This document shows, in pieces, positions 29,000-36,561 of a stretch of DNA of 36,561 nucleotides (the first letter of the stretch is position 1; each line of letters starts with the position of its first letter). The stretch comes from Comamonadaceae bacterium (GTDB taxonomy: Bacteria > Pseudomonadota > Gammaproteobacteria > Burkholderiales > Burkholderiaceae_C). The stretch covers positions 1 to 36,561 of the forward strand of contig CANFQF010000014.1 in NCBI GenBank assembly GCA_947449025.1, read 5' to 3'. The translations under genes were made by a program, and so were the position numbers. Under the pieces are notes generated by a model. The model searched no databases and was not told the origin of the DNA. It saw only the letters and a program-made list of their open reading frames with translations.

Positions 29000-30469
29000 A
29001 TGAGTACCAAAGAACTGCATCAACTCTCCCTGGCCGAGCTGGCGGCCAGCCTGCGCGCCCGGGAGGTCTCGGCCGTGGAGCTGGCGGGGCATTTCCTGGC
29101 CCGAATCGATCAACATGCCGGCCTGGGCGCCTTCCTGGCCACCGATGCCGACGCCACGCTGGCTCAGGCCCGCGCCGCGGATGAGCGGTTGGCGCAAGGG
29201 GATAAGACGCCGTTGCTGGGCGTGCCGATTGCGCACAAGGACATCTTTGTCACCCGCGACTTCCCCACCACCGCCGGGTCGCGCATGCTGAGGGACTACC
29301 GCTCGCCCTTTGACGCCACGGTGGTGGCACGCTTGGCGCAGGCGGGCATGGTGACGCTGGGCAAGCTCAACTGCGATGAGTTCGCCATGGGTTCGGCCAA
29401 TGAGAACTCCGCCTATGGCGTGGTGAAAAACCCCTGGGACCTTTCGCGTGTGCCCGGCGGCTCTTCTGGCGGCAGCTCAAGCGCCGTCGCCGCCCGCCTG
29501 GCGCCGGCAGCCACCGGCACCGATACCGGCGGCTCGATCCGCCAGCCCGCCGCTTTCTGCGGCATCACAGGCATCAAGCCGACCTATGGCCGCGCCTCCC
29601 GCTACGGCATGGTGGCCTACGCGTCCAGCCTCGACCAAGCCGGCCCGATGGCCGCCAGCGCCGAGGATTGCGCGCTGCTGCTCTCGGCCATGTGCGGCCC
29701 CGATCCCGACCGTGATTCCACTTCGCTGGATGTGCCGGCCGAGGACTACAGCCGCTCCCTGGGTGACTCGCTGGTCGGCCTGCGCATCGGCGTGCCGCGC
29801 GAGTTCTTTGGCGAGGGCCTCTCGCAGGACGTGCGCGCCGCTATCGACGCGGCGCTGGCGCATTACGTGAAGTTGGGTGCCACCCTGGTGGACATTTCGC
29901 TGCCCCGTACCGAGCTGGCCATTCCGGTCTACTACATCATCGCGCCCGCCGAGGCGTCCTCGAACCTCTCGCGCTTTGACGGCGTGAAGTTCGGCCACCG
30001 CGCCAAGGACTATGGCGACCTGATGGACATGTACAAGAAGACCCGCGCCGAGGGTTTTGGCGACGAGGTCAAGCGCCGCATCATGATCGGTGCCTACGTG
30101 CTCTCGCACGGCTATTACGACGCCTATTACCTGCAGGCGCAAAAGATCCGCCGCTTGATCGCCGACGACTTCCGCGCTGCCTTCACGCAATGCGACGTGA
30201 TCGCTGGCCCTGTGGCGCCCACCGTGGCCTGGAAGCTCGGCGACAAGGCCGATGACCCGGTGGCCAACTACCTGGCCGACATCTTCACCTTGCCGGCCTC
30301 GCTCGCCGGTCTGCCCGGCATGAGCCTGCCTTGCGGCTTCGGCGAGGGCGGCATGCCGGTGGGCCTACAGCTCATAGGCAACTACTTCGGCGAAGCGCGC
30401 CTATTGAATGCGGCGCACCGCTTCCAGCAGGCCACCGACTTCCACCTGCGCCAGCCCGAGGGATTCTGA
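29000..30469 (+). CDS. gatA: Asp/Glu-tRNA amidotransferase subunit A (amidase)
   Basis: GatA hydrolyses glutamine to supply ammonia to GatB. The 489-residue amidase-signature protein has the Ser-cisSer-Lys triad K80 (PIAHKDIF), S155 (GGSSGGSSS) and S179 ([11 protein letters not shown]). The ATG at 29000 was chosen because it aligns with family starts ([14 protein letters not shown]); a GTG at 28982 overlapping the gatC stop is in frame and would add six residues. It follows gatC almost directly and precedes gatB by one base. Confidence 0.96.
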   Translation: MSTKELHQLSLAELAASLRAREVSAVELAGHFLARIDQHAGLGAFLATDADATLAQARAADERLAQGDKTPLLGVPIAHKDIFVTRDFPTTAGSRMLRDYRSPFDATVVARLAQAGMVTLGKLNCDEFAMGSANENSAYGVVKNPWDLSRVPGGSSGGSSSAVAARLAPAATGTDTGGSIRQPAAFCGITGIKPTYGRASRYGMVAYASSLDQAGPMAASAEDCALLLSAMCGPDPDRDSTSLDVPAEDYSRSLGDSLVGLRIGVPREFFGEGLSQDVRAAIDAALAHYVKLGATLVDISLPRTELAIPVYYIIAPAEASSNLSRFDGVKFGHRAKDYGDLMDMYKKTRAEGFGDEVKRRIMIGAYVLSHGYYDAYYLQAQKIRRLIADDFRAAFTQCDVIAGPVAPTVAWKLGDKADDPVANYLADIFTLPASLAGLPGMSLPCGFGEGGMPVGLQLIGNYFGEARLLNAAHRFQQATDFHLRQPEGF

Positions 30470-30470
30470 A

Positions 30471-31916
30471 ATGTCCGCCAAACTCGTCCAGGGCTATGAA
30501 GTCGTGATCGGCTTCGAGACGCACGCCCAGCTGTCCACCCAGTCCAAGATCTTCAGCCGCGCGCCCACGGCGTTTGGCGCCGAGCCCAACACCCAGGCCT
30601 GCGCGGTGGACCTGGCCTTGCCCGGCACCCTGCCGGTGATGAACAAGGGCGCGGTCGAACGCGCCATCGCCCTGGGCCTGGCCGTCGGCGCACAGATCGC
30701 CCCGCGCAGCGTCTTCGCGCGCAAGAACTACTTCTATCCTGACCTGCCCAAGGGCTACCAGATCAGCCAGTACGAGATCCCCGTGGTGCAAGGCGGCGAG
30801 GTGAGCTTCTTCTTGGGCCAGGAGAAGAAGTCGGTGCGCCTGGTGCGCGCCCACCTCGAGGAAGACGCGGGTAAGTCGCTGCATGAGGACTTCATTGGCC
30901 AGTCGGGCATTGACCTCAATCGCGCCGGCACGCCCCTCCTGGAGATCGTTACCGAGCCCGACATCCGGTCCTCGGAGGAGGCCGTGGCCTATGCCAAGGA
31001 GCTGCACAAGATCGTCACCTGGATAGGCATCTGCGACGGCAACATGCAGGAGGGGAGCTTTCGCTGCGACGCCAACGTCTCGGTACGCAAGCCCGGCGCC
31101 CCTTTGGGCACCCGACGGGAGATCAAGAACCTCAATTCCTTCAAGTTCATGCAGCAGGCCATCGATTACGAGGTGCGCTGGCAGATCGAGGAGATCGAGG
31201 ACGGCCGCGCCATCGAACAGGCTACGGTGCTGTTCGACCCGGACACCGGCGAGACCCGCGCCATGCGCACCAAGGAAGACGCGGCCGACTACCGCTACTT
31301 CCCCGACCCCGATTTGCCGCCGCTGGTCGTGGCGCCCGAGTGGGTGGCGCAGGTGAGGGCCGGCATGTCCGAGCTGCCGCGCGCCATGGCAGCACGATTC
31401 GTGGCCGACTACGCCCTGCCCGAGTACGACGCCACCACGCTCACGCAAAGCAAGGCGATGGCGTCCTATTTCGAACAATCGGCCAAGGCCTGCGGTCAGC
31501 CCAAGCTGGCCAGCAACTGGATCATGGGAGAGGTCTCCCGGCGACTGAACGCCGGGGAACTGACCATCGAGCAGACGCCGGTGACGGCCGCCTCGCTGGC
31601 CGCTCTGATTGGCCGCATCGCCGATGGCACCATTTCCAACAATGCGGCCAAGCAGGTGTTCGAGGCGCTGTGGACGGGCGAAGGGCAGGACGTGGACGCC
31701 ATCATCGCCGCCAAGGGCCTGAAGCAAATGAGCGATTCCGGCGCGCTGGAAAAAATCATCGACGAGGTGATCGCCGCCAACCCCGACAACGTCGCCCAGT
31801 TCAAGGCCGGCAAGGACAAGGCCTTCAACGCCCTGGTCGGCCAGGCCATGAAGGCCAGCAAGGGCACGGCCAACCCGGCCCAGGTCAATGAAATGCTCCG
31901 AAAGAAACTGGGCTGA
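30471..31916 (+). CDS. gatB: Asp/Glu-tRNA amidotransferase subunit B
   Basis: GatB binds the misacylated tRNA, activates it with ATP and amidates it. The 481-residue product starts with [21 protein letters not shown], contains [30 protein letters not shown] and the [15 protein letters not shown] motif, and ends with the helical tRNA-binding YqeY-like tail ([14 protein letters not shown]). The ATG one base after the gatA stop fixes the start; the frame is open 63 bases upstream, inside gatA. Confidence 0.97.
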   Translation: MSAKLVQGYEVVIGFETHAQLSTQSKIFSRAPTAFGAEPNTQACAVDLALPGTLPVMNKGAVERAIALGLAVGAQIAPRSVFARKNYFYPDLPKGYQISQYEIPVVQGGEVSFFLGQEKKSVRLVRAHLEEDAGKSLHEDFIGQSGIDLNRAGTPLLEIVTEPDIRSSEEAVAYAKELHKIVTWIGICDGNMQEGSFRCDANVSVRKPGAPLGTRREIKNLNSFKFMQQAIDYEVRWQIEEIEDGRAIEQATVLFDPDTGETRAMRTKEDAADYRYFPDPDLPPLVVAPEWVAQVRAGMSELPRAMAARFVADYALPEYDATTLTQSKAMASYFEQSAKACGQPKLASNWIMGEVSRRLNAGELTIEQTPVTAASLAALIGRIADGTISNNAAKQVFEALWTGEGQDVDAIIAAKGLKQMSDSGALEKIIDEVIAANPDNVAQFKAGKDKAFNALVGQAMKASKGTANPAQVNEMLRKKLG

Positions 31917-31961
31917 AGCCCGTCATATTCAACACGCATCACGCAAGAAAGCGACTCCAAG

Positions 31962-32471
31962 ATGAATCTCTCCAACGCCAGTCAGTCGGTCTTTGTTCAA
32001 TTCCTGGGCAACCTTCGGCACCTGCTGGTCAAGGCCCAGGCCGATGTGACCGCCCGCGGCTACGACGAGCAAGCCCTGGTGCAGTACCGCCTGGCCCCCG
32101 ACATGCTGCCTTTCAAGGTCCAGATCTGCATCGCCTGTGACGCCGCCAAGCTGTGCGTCGCCCGCATCACCGGATTGGACGCACCCAAGTACGAGAACAC
32201 CGAAACCACCCTGGCTGAGCTGGTGCAGCGCATCGACAACACCGTGGCCTGGTTGAAGACGGTGCCCGCTTCGGCGATCGATGGGCAAGAAGACAAGGAA
32301 GTCACCTTCCCCGTCGGTAAGACCGCCACGCGCACGATGACGGCGCAGGCTTACCTCATGACCTGGGCGTTGCCCAATATGTACTTCCACATCACCACGG
32401 CGTACAACATCCTGCGTCACAACGGCGTGGTGATCGGCAAGGGCGACTACCTCACGGGCCCAGCCGCCTGA
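31962..32471 (+). CDS. DUF1993 domain protein
   Basis: A 169-residue protein of the DUF1993 family, helical proteins resembling the DinB/YfiT four-helix fold, with no assigned reaction. Seen: LAPDMLPFKVQICIACDAAKLCVARITG near residues 44-71, TLAELVQRIDNTVAWL, and the C-terminal LPNMYFHITTAYNILRHNGVVIGKGDYL, where HIT..YNILRHNG is a family mark. Histidines there could bind a metal. It lies 45 bp after gatB and has no visible functional link to it. Confidence 0.88.
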   Translation: MNLSNASQSVFVQFLGNLRHLLVKAQADVTARGYDEQALVQYRLAPDMLPFKVQICIACDAAKLCVARITGLDAPKYENTETTLAELVQRIDNTVAWLKTVPASAIDGQEDKEVTFPVGKTATRTMTAQAYLMTWALPNMYFHITTAYNILRHNGVVIGKGDYLTGPAA

Positions 32472-32476
32472 GCCCC

Positions 32477-32941
32477 TCAGTCCTCTGCCGGATCCACGCA
32501 GTAGGCACGGATCAGGCAGGCCATCACGCTGCCCAAGGCTGCGCCCGCCGTGGCGCCCAGCGCGCCCATTTGGGCGGGCTCTAATGCGCTCTGTTCGCCC
32601 GTCTCGCGGGCCAAATTGACGGCCATAACGCCGATCGCGCCACCGAAGAAGCCCCCCAGGATGGAACCGCACGCGGCCCAGGCGCAGGTGCGGTGACTCA
32701 GACACCGCCTGCCTTCGGGAACGCGCTCCTGCGCGGCGCTTTCGGACTCCGCCCGGGACCCTTCGGATCTGTGGCTGGCCGACACCTCGGCGGCTGACCG
32801 CCACGCCCGGGGGGCTTGGCTGATTTCGACGGCGTGCGACAGGTGGGATGCAGGCCTCGCCGCAGCGGATGGGGCGGGGGCCGGGGCGGGGGCGACGGTG
32901 GCGGAACGGCGGCCTGTGTACAAGGCGGTGGAGTTAAGCAT
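32477..32941 (-). CDS. Unrecognised small membrane protein with glycine-zipper helix pair (copy A)
   Basis: I do not recognise this 154-residue protein. Residues 1-75 are low-complexity (Ala/Pro/Ser/Arg; several PAP repeats), probably disordered. A cysteine-containing junction (EGRRCLSHRTC, cysteines 80 and 86) leads into two hydrophobic segments, about 86-110 (AWAACGSILGGFFGGAIGVMA) and 122-146, with spaced glycines as in glycine-zipper helical hairpins, ending ACLIRAYC. The ATG at 32941 is preceded by GAGGAC; the frame is open to 33082 but that part has no support. It resembles the gene at 34640-35095 in length, layout and motif positions, which supports that it is real. Confidence 0.72.
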   Translation of the reverse strand: MLNSTALYTGRRSATVAPAPAPAPSAAARPASHLSHAVEISQAPRAWRSAAEVSASHRSEGSRAESESAAQERVPEGRRCLSHRTCAWAACGSILGGFFGGAIGVMAVNLARETGEQSALEPAQMGALGATAGAALGSVMACLIRAYCVDPAED

Positions 32942-33100
32942 GGACTGTCCTCGTGCGAAGCGGGTGGGCGCCGCCACTGGCACACGTGCAGTCGCTGCCT
33001 CAAGCAGCAGAGGCCGGAACCAGGGGCGGGGGAGAGGCGGATGCCGGAATTCGTCACGCATCCGGCGCGTGATTCTCGGCATCGCGTCCCGCGTCCGCTG

Positions 33101-33122
33101 ACAGAAACCGGGCGAACCCGGC
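33101..33122 (-). terminator. Intrinsic terminator of pyrE
   Basis: On the minus strand CCGGG-TTCG-CCCGG (33121-33108) is followed by TTTCTGT, directly after the pyrE stop. A stable UUCG-type tetraloop with a short U-rich tail is a plausible intrinsic terminator that would separate pyrE from the small-protein gene downstream. Confidence 0.65.
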
Positions 33123-33128
33123 CTGAGC

Positions 33129-33827
33129 TCAGTCCTCGACGCCGTAGCGGTCGCGGTAAGCCTGCACCTGGGCGTAGTGGGCGCCTAAGGCCTCGCCGCC
33201 TTGCTGTTGGAGGTAATCGAGCAGGTCGGTCAGCCGGGCGATGGCGCACACCTGCAGGCCTAAGGTGCTGCGCACGTACTGGACCGCGCTATGGGGCATG
33301 TCGCGCACCGATCCATCGGCCTGCTTCTCGGTGGCCATCTCCTGGCGGTCCAGGGCTAGCGCCACGCCATGGGGCTGGGCGCCGGCGGCCTTGATGATGG
33401 CGATCGACTCGCGCGCCGCAGTGCCGGCCGACATCACGTCGTCAACGATCAGTACCCGGCCCGCGAGGGGTGCGCCGACCAAAGAGCCGCCCTCGCCGTG
33501 GTCCTTGGCTTCTTTCCGGTTGTAGGCAAAAGAAACATTGCGGCCGAGCCGGGCCAGCTCGATGGCCACTGCCGCCACCAGCGGAATTCCTTTGTACGCC
33601 GGGCCGAACAGCATGTCGAACTCGATGCCTGAGGCGAGGATGCGCCGTGCATAGAATTGCGCCAGACGGCCGAGCTTGGCGCCGTCGTCGAACAGGCCGG
33701 CGTTGAAGAAGTACGGCGAGTCGCGTCCCGCCTTGGTGCGGAAGCTCCCGAAACGCAGCACGCCGGCTTCCACCGAAAACTGCACGAAGTCCTGCGCCAG
33801 CGTGTCCTGGCTTGCTGCTGCCACCAT
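33129..33827 (-). CDS. pyrE: Orotate phosphoribosyltransferase
   Basis: PyrE converts orotate and PRPP to orotidine monophosphate in UMP synthesis. The 232-residue product has FRTKAGRDSPYFFNAG near the N-terminus, LFGPAYKGIPLVAAVA, the flexible-loop RKEAKDHGEGG and the PRPP-binding motif VLIVDDVMSAGTA. The ATG at 33827 has AAGGA eight bases upstream, and the longer open frame lies inside xth on the other strand. Its start codon overlaps the xth start on the opposite strand. Confidence 0.97.
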   Translation of the reverse strand: MVAAASQDTLAQDFVQFSVEAGVLRFGSFRTKAGRDSPYFFNAGLFDDGAKLGRLAQFYARRILASGIEFDMLFGPAYKGIPLVAAVAIELARLGRNVSFAYNRKEAKDHGEGGSLVGAPLAGRVLIVDDVMSAGTAARESIAIIKAAGAQPHGVALALDRQEMATEKQADGSVRDMPHSAVQYVRSTLGLQVCAIARLTDLLDYLQQQGGEALGAHYAQVQAYRDRYGVED

Positions 33828-34629
33828 GGGGAAATCCTTGTTCAAACTCACCAGCCTCAACCTCAACGGTATTCGTTCGGCCGCCACCAAGGGCGTCGAA
33901 GCCTGGCTGGAGAAGACTGCCCCGGATTGTATTTGCGTGCAGGAGGTCAAGGCCCAGGCGGCCGACGTGGCCGGGCGCTTCGAGGTGCTGGCCGGCATGC
34001 AGGGCCACTTCCAGTTCGCCGAGAAAAAGGGCTATTCGGGCGTGGCGGTCTACACACGGCACACCCCCAGCGATGTCATCGTGGGCTGGGACGGTGGCGA
34101 GTTCGACGCTGAGGGCCGCTACGTGGAGCTGCGCTTTGACACCCCGAAGCGCAAGCTCTCCATCATCAGCAGCTACTTCCCCTCTGGCTCCTCGGGCGAG
34201 GAGCGGCAGGCGGCGAAGTTTCGCTTCCTTGCCGGCTTCGAGCCGCACCTGGCGGCCTTGAAGAAAAAGCGCGAATTCGTTCTGTGCGGCGACATCAACA
34301 TCGCGCACCAGGAAAAAGATTTGAAGAACTGGAAGGGCAACCTCAAGAACAGTGGCTTCCTGCCAGAGGAGCGATTCTGGATGACGTCGCTGCTCTCGGA
34401 CACTGGCTTGGTGGACGTCTACCGCCAGCTGCAGCCCGACACCACCGACGCCTGCTACACGTGGTGGAGCAACCGTGGCCAGGCTTATGCGAAGAACGTG
34501 GGCTGGCGCCTGGACTACCACCTGGCCACGCCAGCGATCGCGGCGCTGGCCAGGTCGGAGCATATTGACAAGGACGAGAAGTTCTCGGACCACGCGCCGA
34601 TCACGATCGACTACGACCTGTCCCTTTGA
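33826..34629 (+). CDS. xth: Exodeoxyribonuclease III family (AP endonuclease)
   Basis: An exonuclease III-type enzyme of the endonuclease/exonuclease/phosphatase superfamily, cutting abasic DNA and 3' blocked ends in base-excision repair. The 267-residue product begins with the TSLNLNGIRSA strand, then CVQEVKAQ (catalytic Glu), LCGDINIAH (Asp and Asn), RLDYHLATP (Asp) and FSDHAPITIDY (Asp-His). The ATG at 33826 lacks an SD; an in-frame TTG at 33838 follows GGGGA and would give the family-like start MFKLTS, so the true start could be 33838. Divergent from pyrE. Confidence 0.94.
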   Translation: MGKSLFKLTSLNLNGIRSAATKGVEAWLEKTAPDCICVQEVKAQAADVAGRFEVLAGMQGHFQFAEKKGYSGVAVYTRHTPSDVIVGWDGGEFDAEGRYVELRFDTPKRKLSIISSYFPSGSSGEERQAAKFRFLAGFEPHLAALKKKREFVLCGDINIAHQEKDLKNWKGNLKNSGFLPEERFWMTSLLSDTGLVDVYRQLQPDTTDACYTWWSNRGQAYAKNVGWRLDYHLATPAIAALARSEHIDKDEKFSDHAPITIDYDLSL

Positions 34630-34639
34630 GGAGGGGCGT

Positions 34640-35095
34640 TCAGGCGAGCTGATCTGGCACCAGGACTCGCGGCGCTGCGGCCACCCGTTGGAGCTGGCGC
34701 TGCTCTCGACAGAAATCGATGCCGGCGCGCAGGCAACTGGAGGTGACGCAGCCAAGGACGGCGCCCACGGCCAAGGCGGTATGGTCTGATCCGCCGGCCT
34801 GGACCGTCACGGCGTAGGTGGCCCAGCCCGCGAGGCCGCCCCCCACTAGCGCTGCCGCGAAGACCGCGGTGTCCTTGAGTGAGCGGCAGGCCCGCTCACG
34901 CAGCGGGACGGGCTGTGCGGCTGGACCCACTGGATTCCAGTCCTGGGCCGCTGGCGGCGCAGCGACGGCCGCGCGCGGGTACGCTGTGCTCGATTCCGGC
35001 AAACCTGCGAAACTGAAGGAGCCCCCGGCGGACTGGCTGGTGGGCGTGTGGGTGAAGCGTTCGAATGTAAAGATGGATCGCTGTGTGGAATTCAT
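34640..35095 (-). CDS. Unrecognised small membrane protein with glycine-zipper helix pair (copy B)
   Basis: I do not recognise this 151-residue protein. Residues 1-65 are Ser/Thr/Pro/Ala-rich and likely disordered. RERACRSLKD (cysteine 70) leads into hydrophobic segments at about 76-99 (VFAAALVGGGLAGWATYAV) and 105-125 (LAVGAVLGCVTSS), followed by CLRAGIDFC (cysteines 121 and 129) and a charged tail. Compared with the gene at 32477-32941: both start M(L)NST, both have a R-x-C-x-S junction, two glycine-rich helices and a C-L-(I)-R-A end. The start has no good SD, and a 10-bp hairpin lies 20 bp upstream. It faces xth (convergent) and follows the helicase. Confidence 0.68.
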   Translation of the reverse strand: MNSTQRSIFTFERFTHTPTSQSAGGSFSFAGLPESSTAYPRAAVAAPPAAQDWNPVGPAAQPVPLRERACRSLKDTAVFAAALVGGGLAGWATYAVTVQAGGSDHTALAVGAVLGCVTSSCLRAGIDFCREQRQLQRVAAAPRVLVPDQLA

Positions 35096-35114
35096 GGTGC
35101 GGTTCAGGAGGACG

Positions 35115-35139
35115 GGTTTTGCGCGGTCTGCGCAAAACC
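35115..35139. repeat. Perfect 10-bp inverted repeat upstream of copy B
   Basis: GGTTTTGCGC (35115-35124) and GCGCAAAACC (35130-35139) flank a 5-base spacer, between the end of the helicase gene and the small-protein start. It could be a terminator for the helicase gene (though no U-tract follows) or an operator or mRNA hairpin for the small-protein gene. Confidence 0.75.
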
Positions 35140-35198
35140 ATCGCGCCCGAAGCTAACCGGCCCCGCGCAGGTCATGCAAGCCGTTACCTGACGCGGGC

Positions 35199-36561
35199 TC
35201 AGGAGGTCGAGGCGTCCGCCTGGGCCTTGCGCGCGGCGAACTCCGCCCGCAGCGCCCGCAGTTTTTCGCGCGGGTCTTCCTTGACCGTGGTCTTATCCAG
35301 GGCCATCTCGGCGATGAACCGGCTCGGAACGCCGGCCACTGTTTCACGCCCCTTCTTGCGACGTTTGACCCAGCTCACTGCGAGGGAGCGCTGGGCGCGC
35401 GTAATGCCCACATACATGAGCCGGCGTTCCTCTTGCAGTCGTTGCAGGATGCCTTCGTTGGCCTCGCCCTTGGTGCCGTTGTCATCGTCTAGCTTGAAGG
35501 GCAGCAAGCCCTCGTTGCATCCAGCCAGCACCACATGGGGCCATTCCAGGCCCTTGGAGGCGTGCAGTGTCGAGAGGGTGACGACGTTCTGGTCCTTCTC
35601 GCGCTCGCTGAGCGTAGACAGCAGCGAGATGGTCTGCGCCACTTCCAGCAGGTTCTTTTTCTCGCCCATGATGGCCACGCCAGCGGCGTCGTCGATCTCG
35701 CCGCCGCAGCGGCCAGCCATCCAGTCGCAAAACTCCAGCACATGAGTCCAACGCGAGGCGGCGAGCTTTTCGCTGTCCTCGCTGTCGTACAGGTGTTTCT
35801 CGTAGCCGATGTCCTTGAGCCAGTCGGCTAAGAAGGTCCGCGCATCCTCGGCGCCCAGGGTATGCCGGGCGCGGTACTCGAGGTCGTTCACATAGCGGCC
35901 GAATTCGTGCAGGCTGCCAAGCGCACGGCCGCTGAGCACCGAGCCGAGGGAGTTGGAGAACAAGGCCTCAAAGAGCGAAAGCTTGAAGCGGCTGGCGTAC
36001 TCGCCCAGGGTGCCCAGGGTCTGGTGGCCGATGCCTCGCTTGGGGGTGGTGACGGCCCGCAGGAAGGCGGGGTCGTCGTCGTTGTTCACCCACAGCCGCA
36101 GCCAGGCACACAGGTCGCGGATTTCGGCGCGGTCGAAAAAGCTCTGGCCGCCCGAGACCTTGTAGGGAATTTGCGCCTTGCGCAGGGCCTGCTCGAACAC
36201 GCGGGCCTGGTGGTTGGCGCGATAGAGCACCGCGAAATCCTTCCAGTCCTTGCTCGCGCTGTTGGCGCGGATCGACTGAAATCGAGCCACCGTGCGCTCG
36301 GCCTCGTGCTCCTCGTTGTCGCAGTCGACCACCCGCACCGGCTCGCCCTCGCCCAGCTCGGAGAACAGGGTCTTGGGAAACAGCTTCGGGTTCGACTGGA
36401 TGACGTTGTTGGCGGCGCGCAGGATGGCGCTGGTCGAGCGGTAATTTTGCTCGAGCTTCACTACCTTGAGCGTGGGGTAGTCCTGTGGCAGACGGCGCAG
36501 GTTGTCCAGCGTGGCGCCGCGCCAGCCGTAGATCGACTGGTCGTCGTCGCCCACCGCAGTG
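35199..36561 (-). CDS. rep: Rep-type ATP-dependent DNA helicase, C-terminal part (cut by window edge)
   Basis: A superfamily 1A 3'-to-5' DNA helicase; about 454 C-terminal residues are visible and the N-terminal third with Walker A lies beyond the window. Motifs in order: III GDDDQSIYGWRGA, IV KLEQNYRST, the NP-LF-KTLFSELG segment that resembles Rep more than UvrD, V TLHASKGLEWPHV, VI EERRLMYVGITRAQ. The C-terminal tail is charged. Rep assists replication forks past bound proteins; UvrD or PcrA remain possible given only the partial sequence. The short end ADASTS is preceded by a Lys/Arg/Ala-rich helix. Confidence 0.9.
   Translation of the reverse strand, partial: TAVGDDDQSIYGWRGATLDNLRRLPQDYPTLKVVKLEQNYRSTSAILRAANNVIQSNPKLFPKTLFSELGEGEPVRVVDCDNEEHEAERTVARFQSIRANSASKDWKDFAVLYRANHQARVFEQALRKAQIPYKVSGGQSFFDRAEIRDLCAWLRLWVNNDDDPAFLRAVTTPKRGIGHQTLGTLGEYASRFKLSLFEALFSNSLGSVLSGRALGSLHEFGRYVNDLEYRARHTLGAEDARTFLADWLKDIGYEKHLYDSEDSEKLAASRWTHVLEFCDWMAGRCGGEIDDAAGVAIMGEKKNLLEVAQTISLLSTLSEREKDQNVVTLSTLHASKGLEWPHVVLAGCNEGLLPFKLDDDNGTKGEANEGILQRLQEERRLMYVGITRAQRSLAVSWVKRRKKGRETVAGVPSRFIAEMALDKTTVKEDPREKLRALRAEFAARKAQADASTS

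Noticed and set aside
32942-33082. 47-residue N-terminal extension of small-protein copy A
   Set aside because: GAGGAC precedes the ATG at 32941, and the M(L)NST start matches copy B; the extension is Arg/Pro-rich without support.
32942-33128. Type III secretion PIP-box (TTCGB-N15-TTCGB) upstream of the small proteins
   Set aside because: Single TTCG-type motifs occur upstream of both genes but no correctly spaced pair was found, so an effector-regulon link is not supported.
34818-35156. A plus-strand 112-codon open frame opposite copy B
   Set aside because: Copy B on the minus strand has coherent hydrophobic helices and a sister gene; the plus frame has neither.

Overview
The window is a compact, GC-rich, housekeeping stretch of a betaproteobacterial chromosome. 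The family mix and order suggest Burkholderiales, probably Comamonadaceae or a close relative: tuf-rpsJ followed by a separately promoted rplC gene set, an S3 protein with a long Arg/Gly/Pro tail, a GTG-started atpF, a permease-less PTS (ManX-type EIIA, HPr, EI), ybeD-lipB-lipA, and mreBCD-mrdA divergent from gatCAB. This placement comes from recalled family features; no search was run.

Layout. 1-5613 (+): the 3' end of tuf, then the S10 ribosomal protein genes rpsJ, rplC, rplD, rplW, rplB, rpsS, rplV, rpsC, rplP, rpmC and rpsQ, ended by a strong intrinsic terminator at 5639-5666. 5736-6242 (+): a Prx5-type peroxiredoxin. 6288-7523 (-): a GNAT acetyltransferase and a cytochrome b561, divergent from a cytochrome c' gene (7661-8116, +). 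8198-8698 (-): a TlpA-like thioredoxin. 8897-11370 (+): a regulatory-type PTS. 11432-14377 (-): an operon of ybeD, lipB, lipA and a DMT-family transporter. 14649-21815 (+): the complete F-type ATP synthase operon atpIBEFHAGDC, closed by an intrinsic terminator. 21971-23908 (+): an NTF2-like protein, a YheT-type hydrolase and a small DUF2306-like membrane protein. 23905-28458 (-): the elongasome operon mreB-mreC-mreD-mrdA. 28686-31916 (+): gatC-gatA-gatB for tRNA-dependent amidation. 31962-32471 (+): a DUF1993 protein. 32477-35095: two small unrecognised proteins (-) of matching architecture bracket a head-to-head pyrE (-) and xth (+). 35199-36561 (-): the C-terminal part of a Rep/UvrD-family helicase, cut by the window edge.

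Nearly everything has a clear core function: translation (ribosomal proteins, EF-Tu, GatCAB), energy (ATP synthase, cytochromes), lipoylation, cell shape, pyrimidine synthesis and DNA repair. I see no tRNA, rRNA, CRISPR array, insertion sequence, prophage or attachment site. No gene-free stretch exceeds 300 bases. The longest gaps are 14378-14648 (271 bp, with the atp promoter candidate), 28459-28685 (227 bp, mreB leader), 468-689 (222 bp, rplC promoter and leader), 8699-8896 (198 bp, PTS promoter candidate) and 32942-33128 (187 bp, pyrE terminator and upstream region of the small-protein gene).

The least explained content is the pair of roughly 150-residue glycine-zipper membrane proteins at 32477-32941 and 34640-35095. 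They share an N-terminal start motif, a disordered N-terminal half, a two-helix C-terminal half and matching cysteine positions. Second come several structured leaders (rplC, mreB, and upstream of the second small protein).
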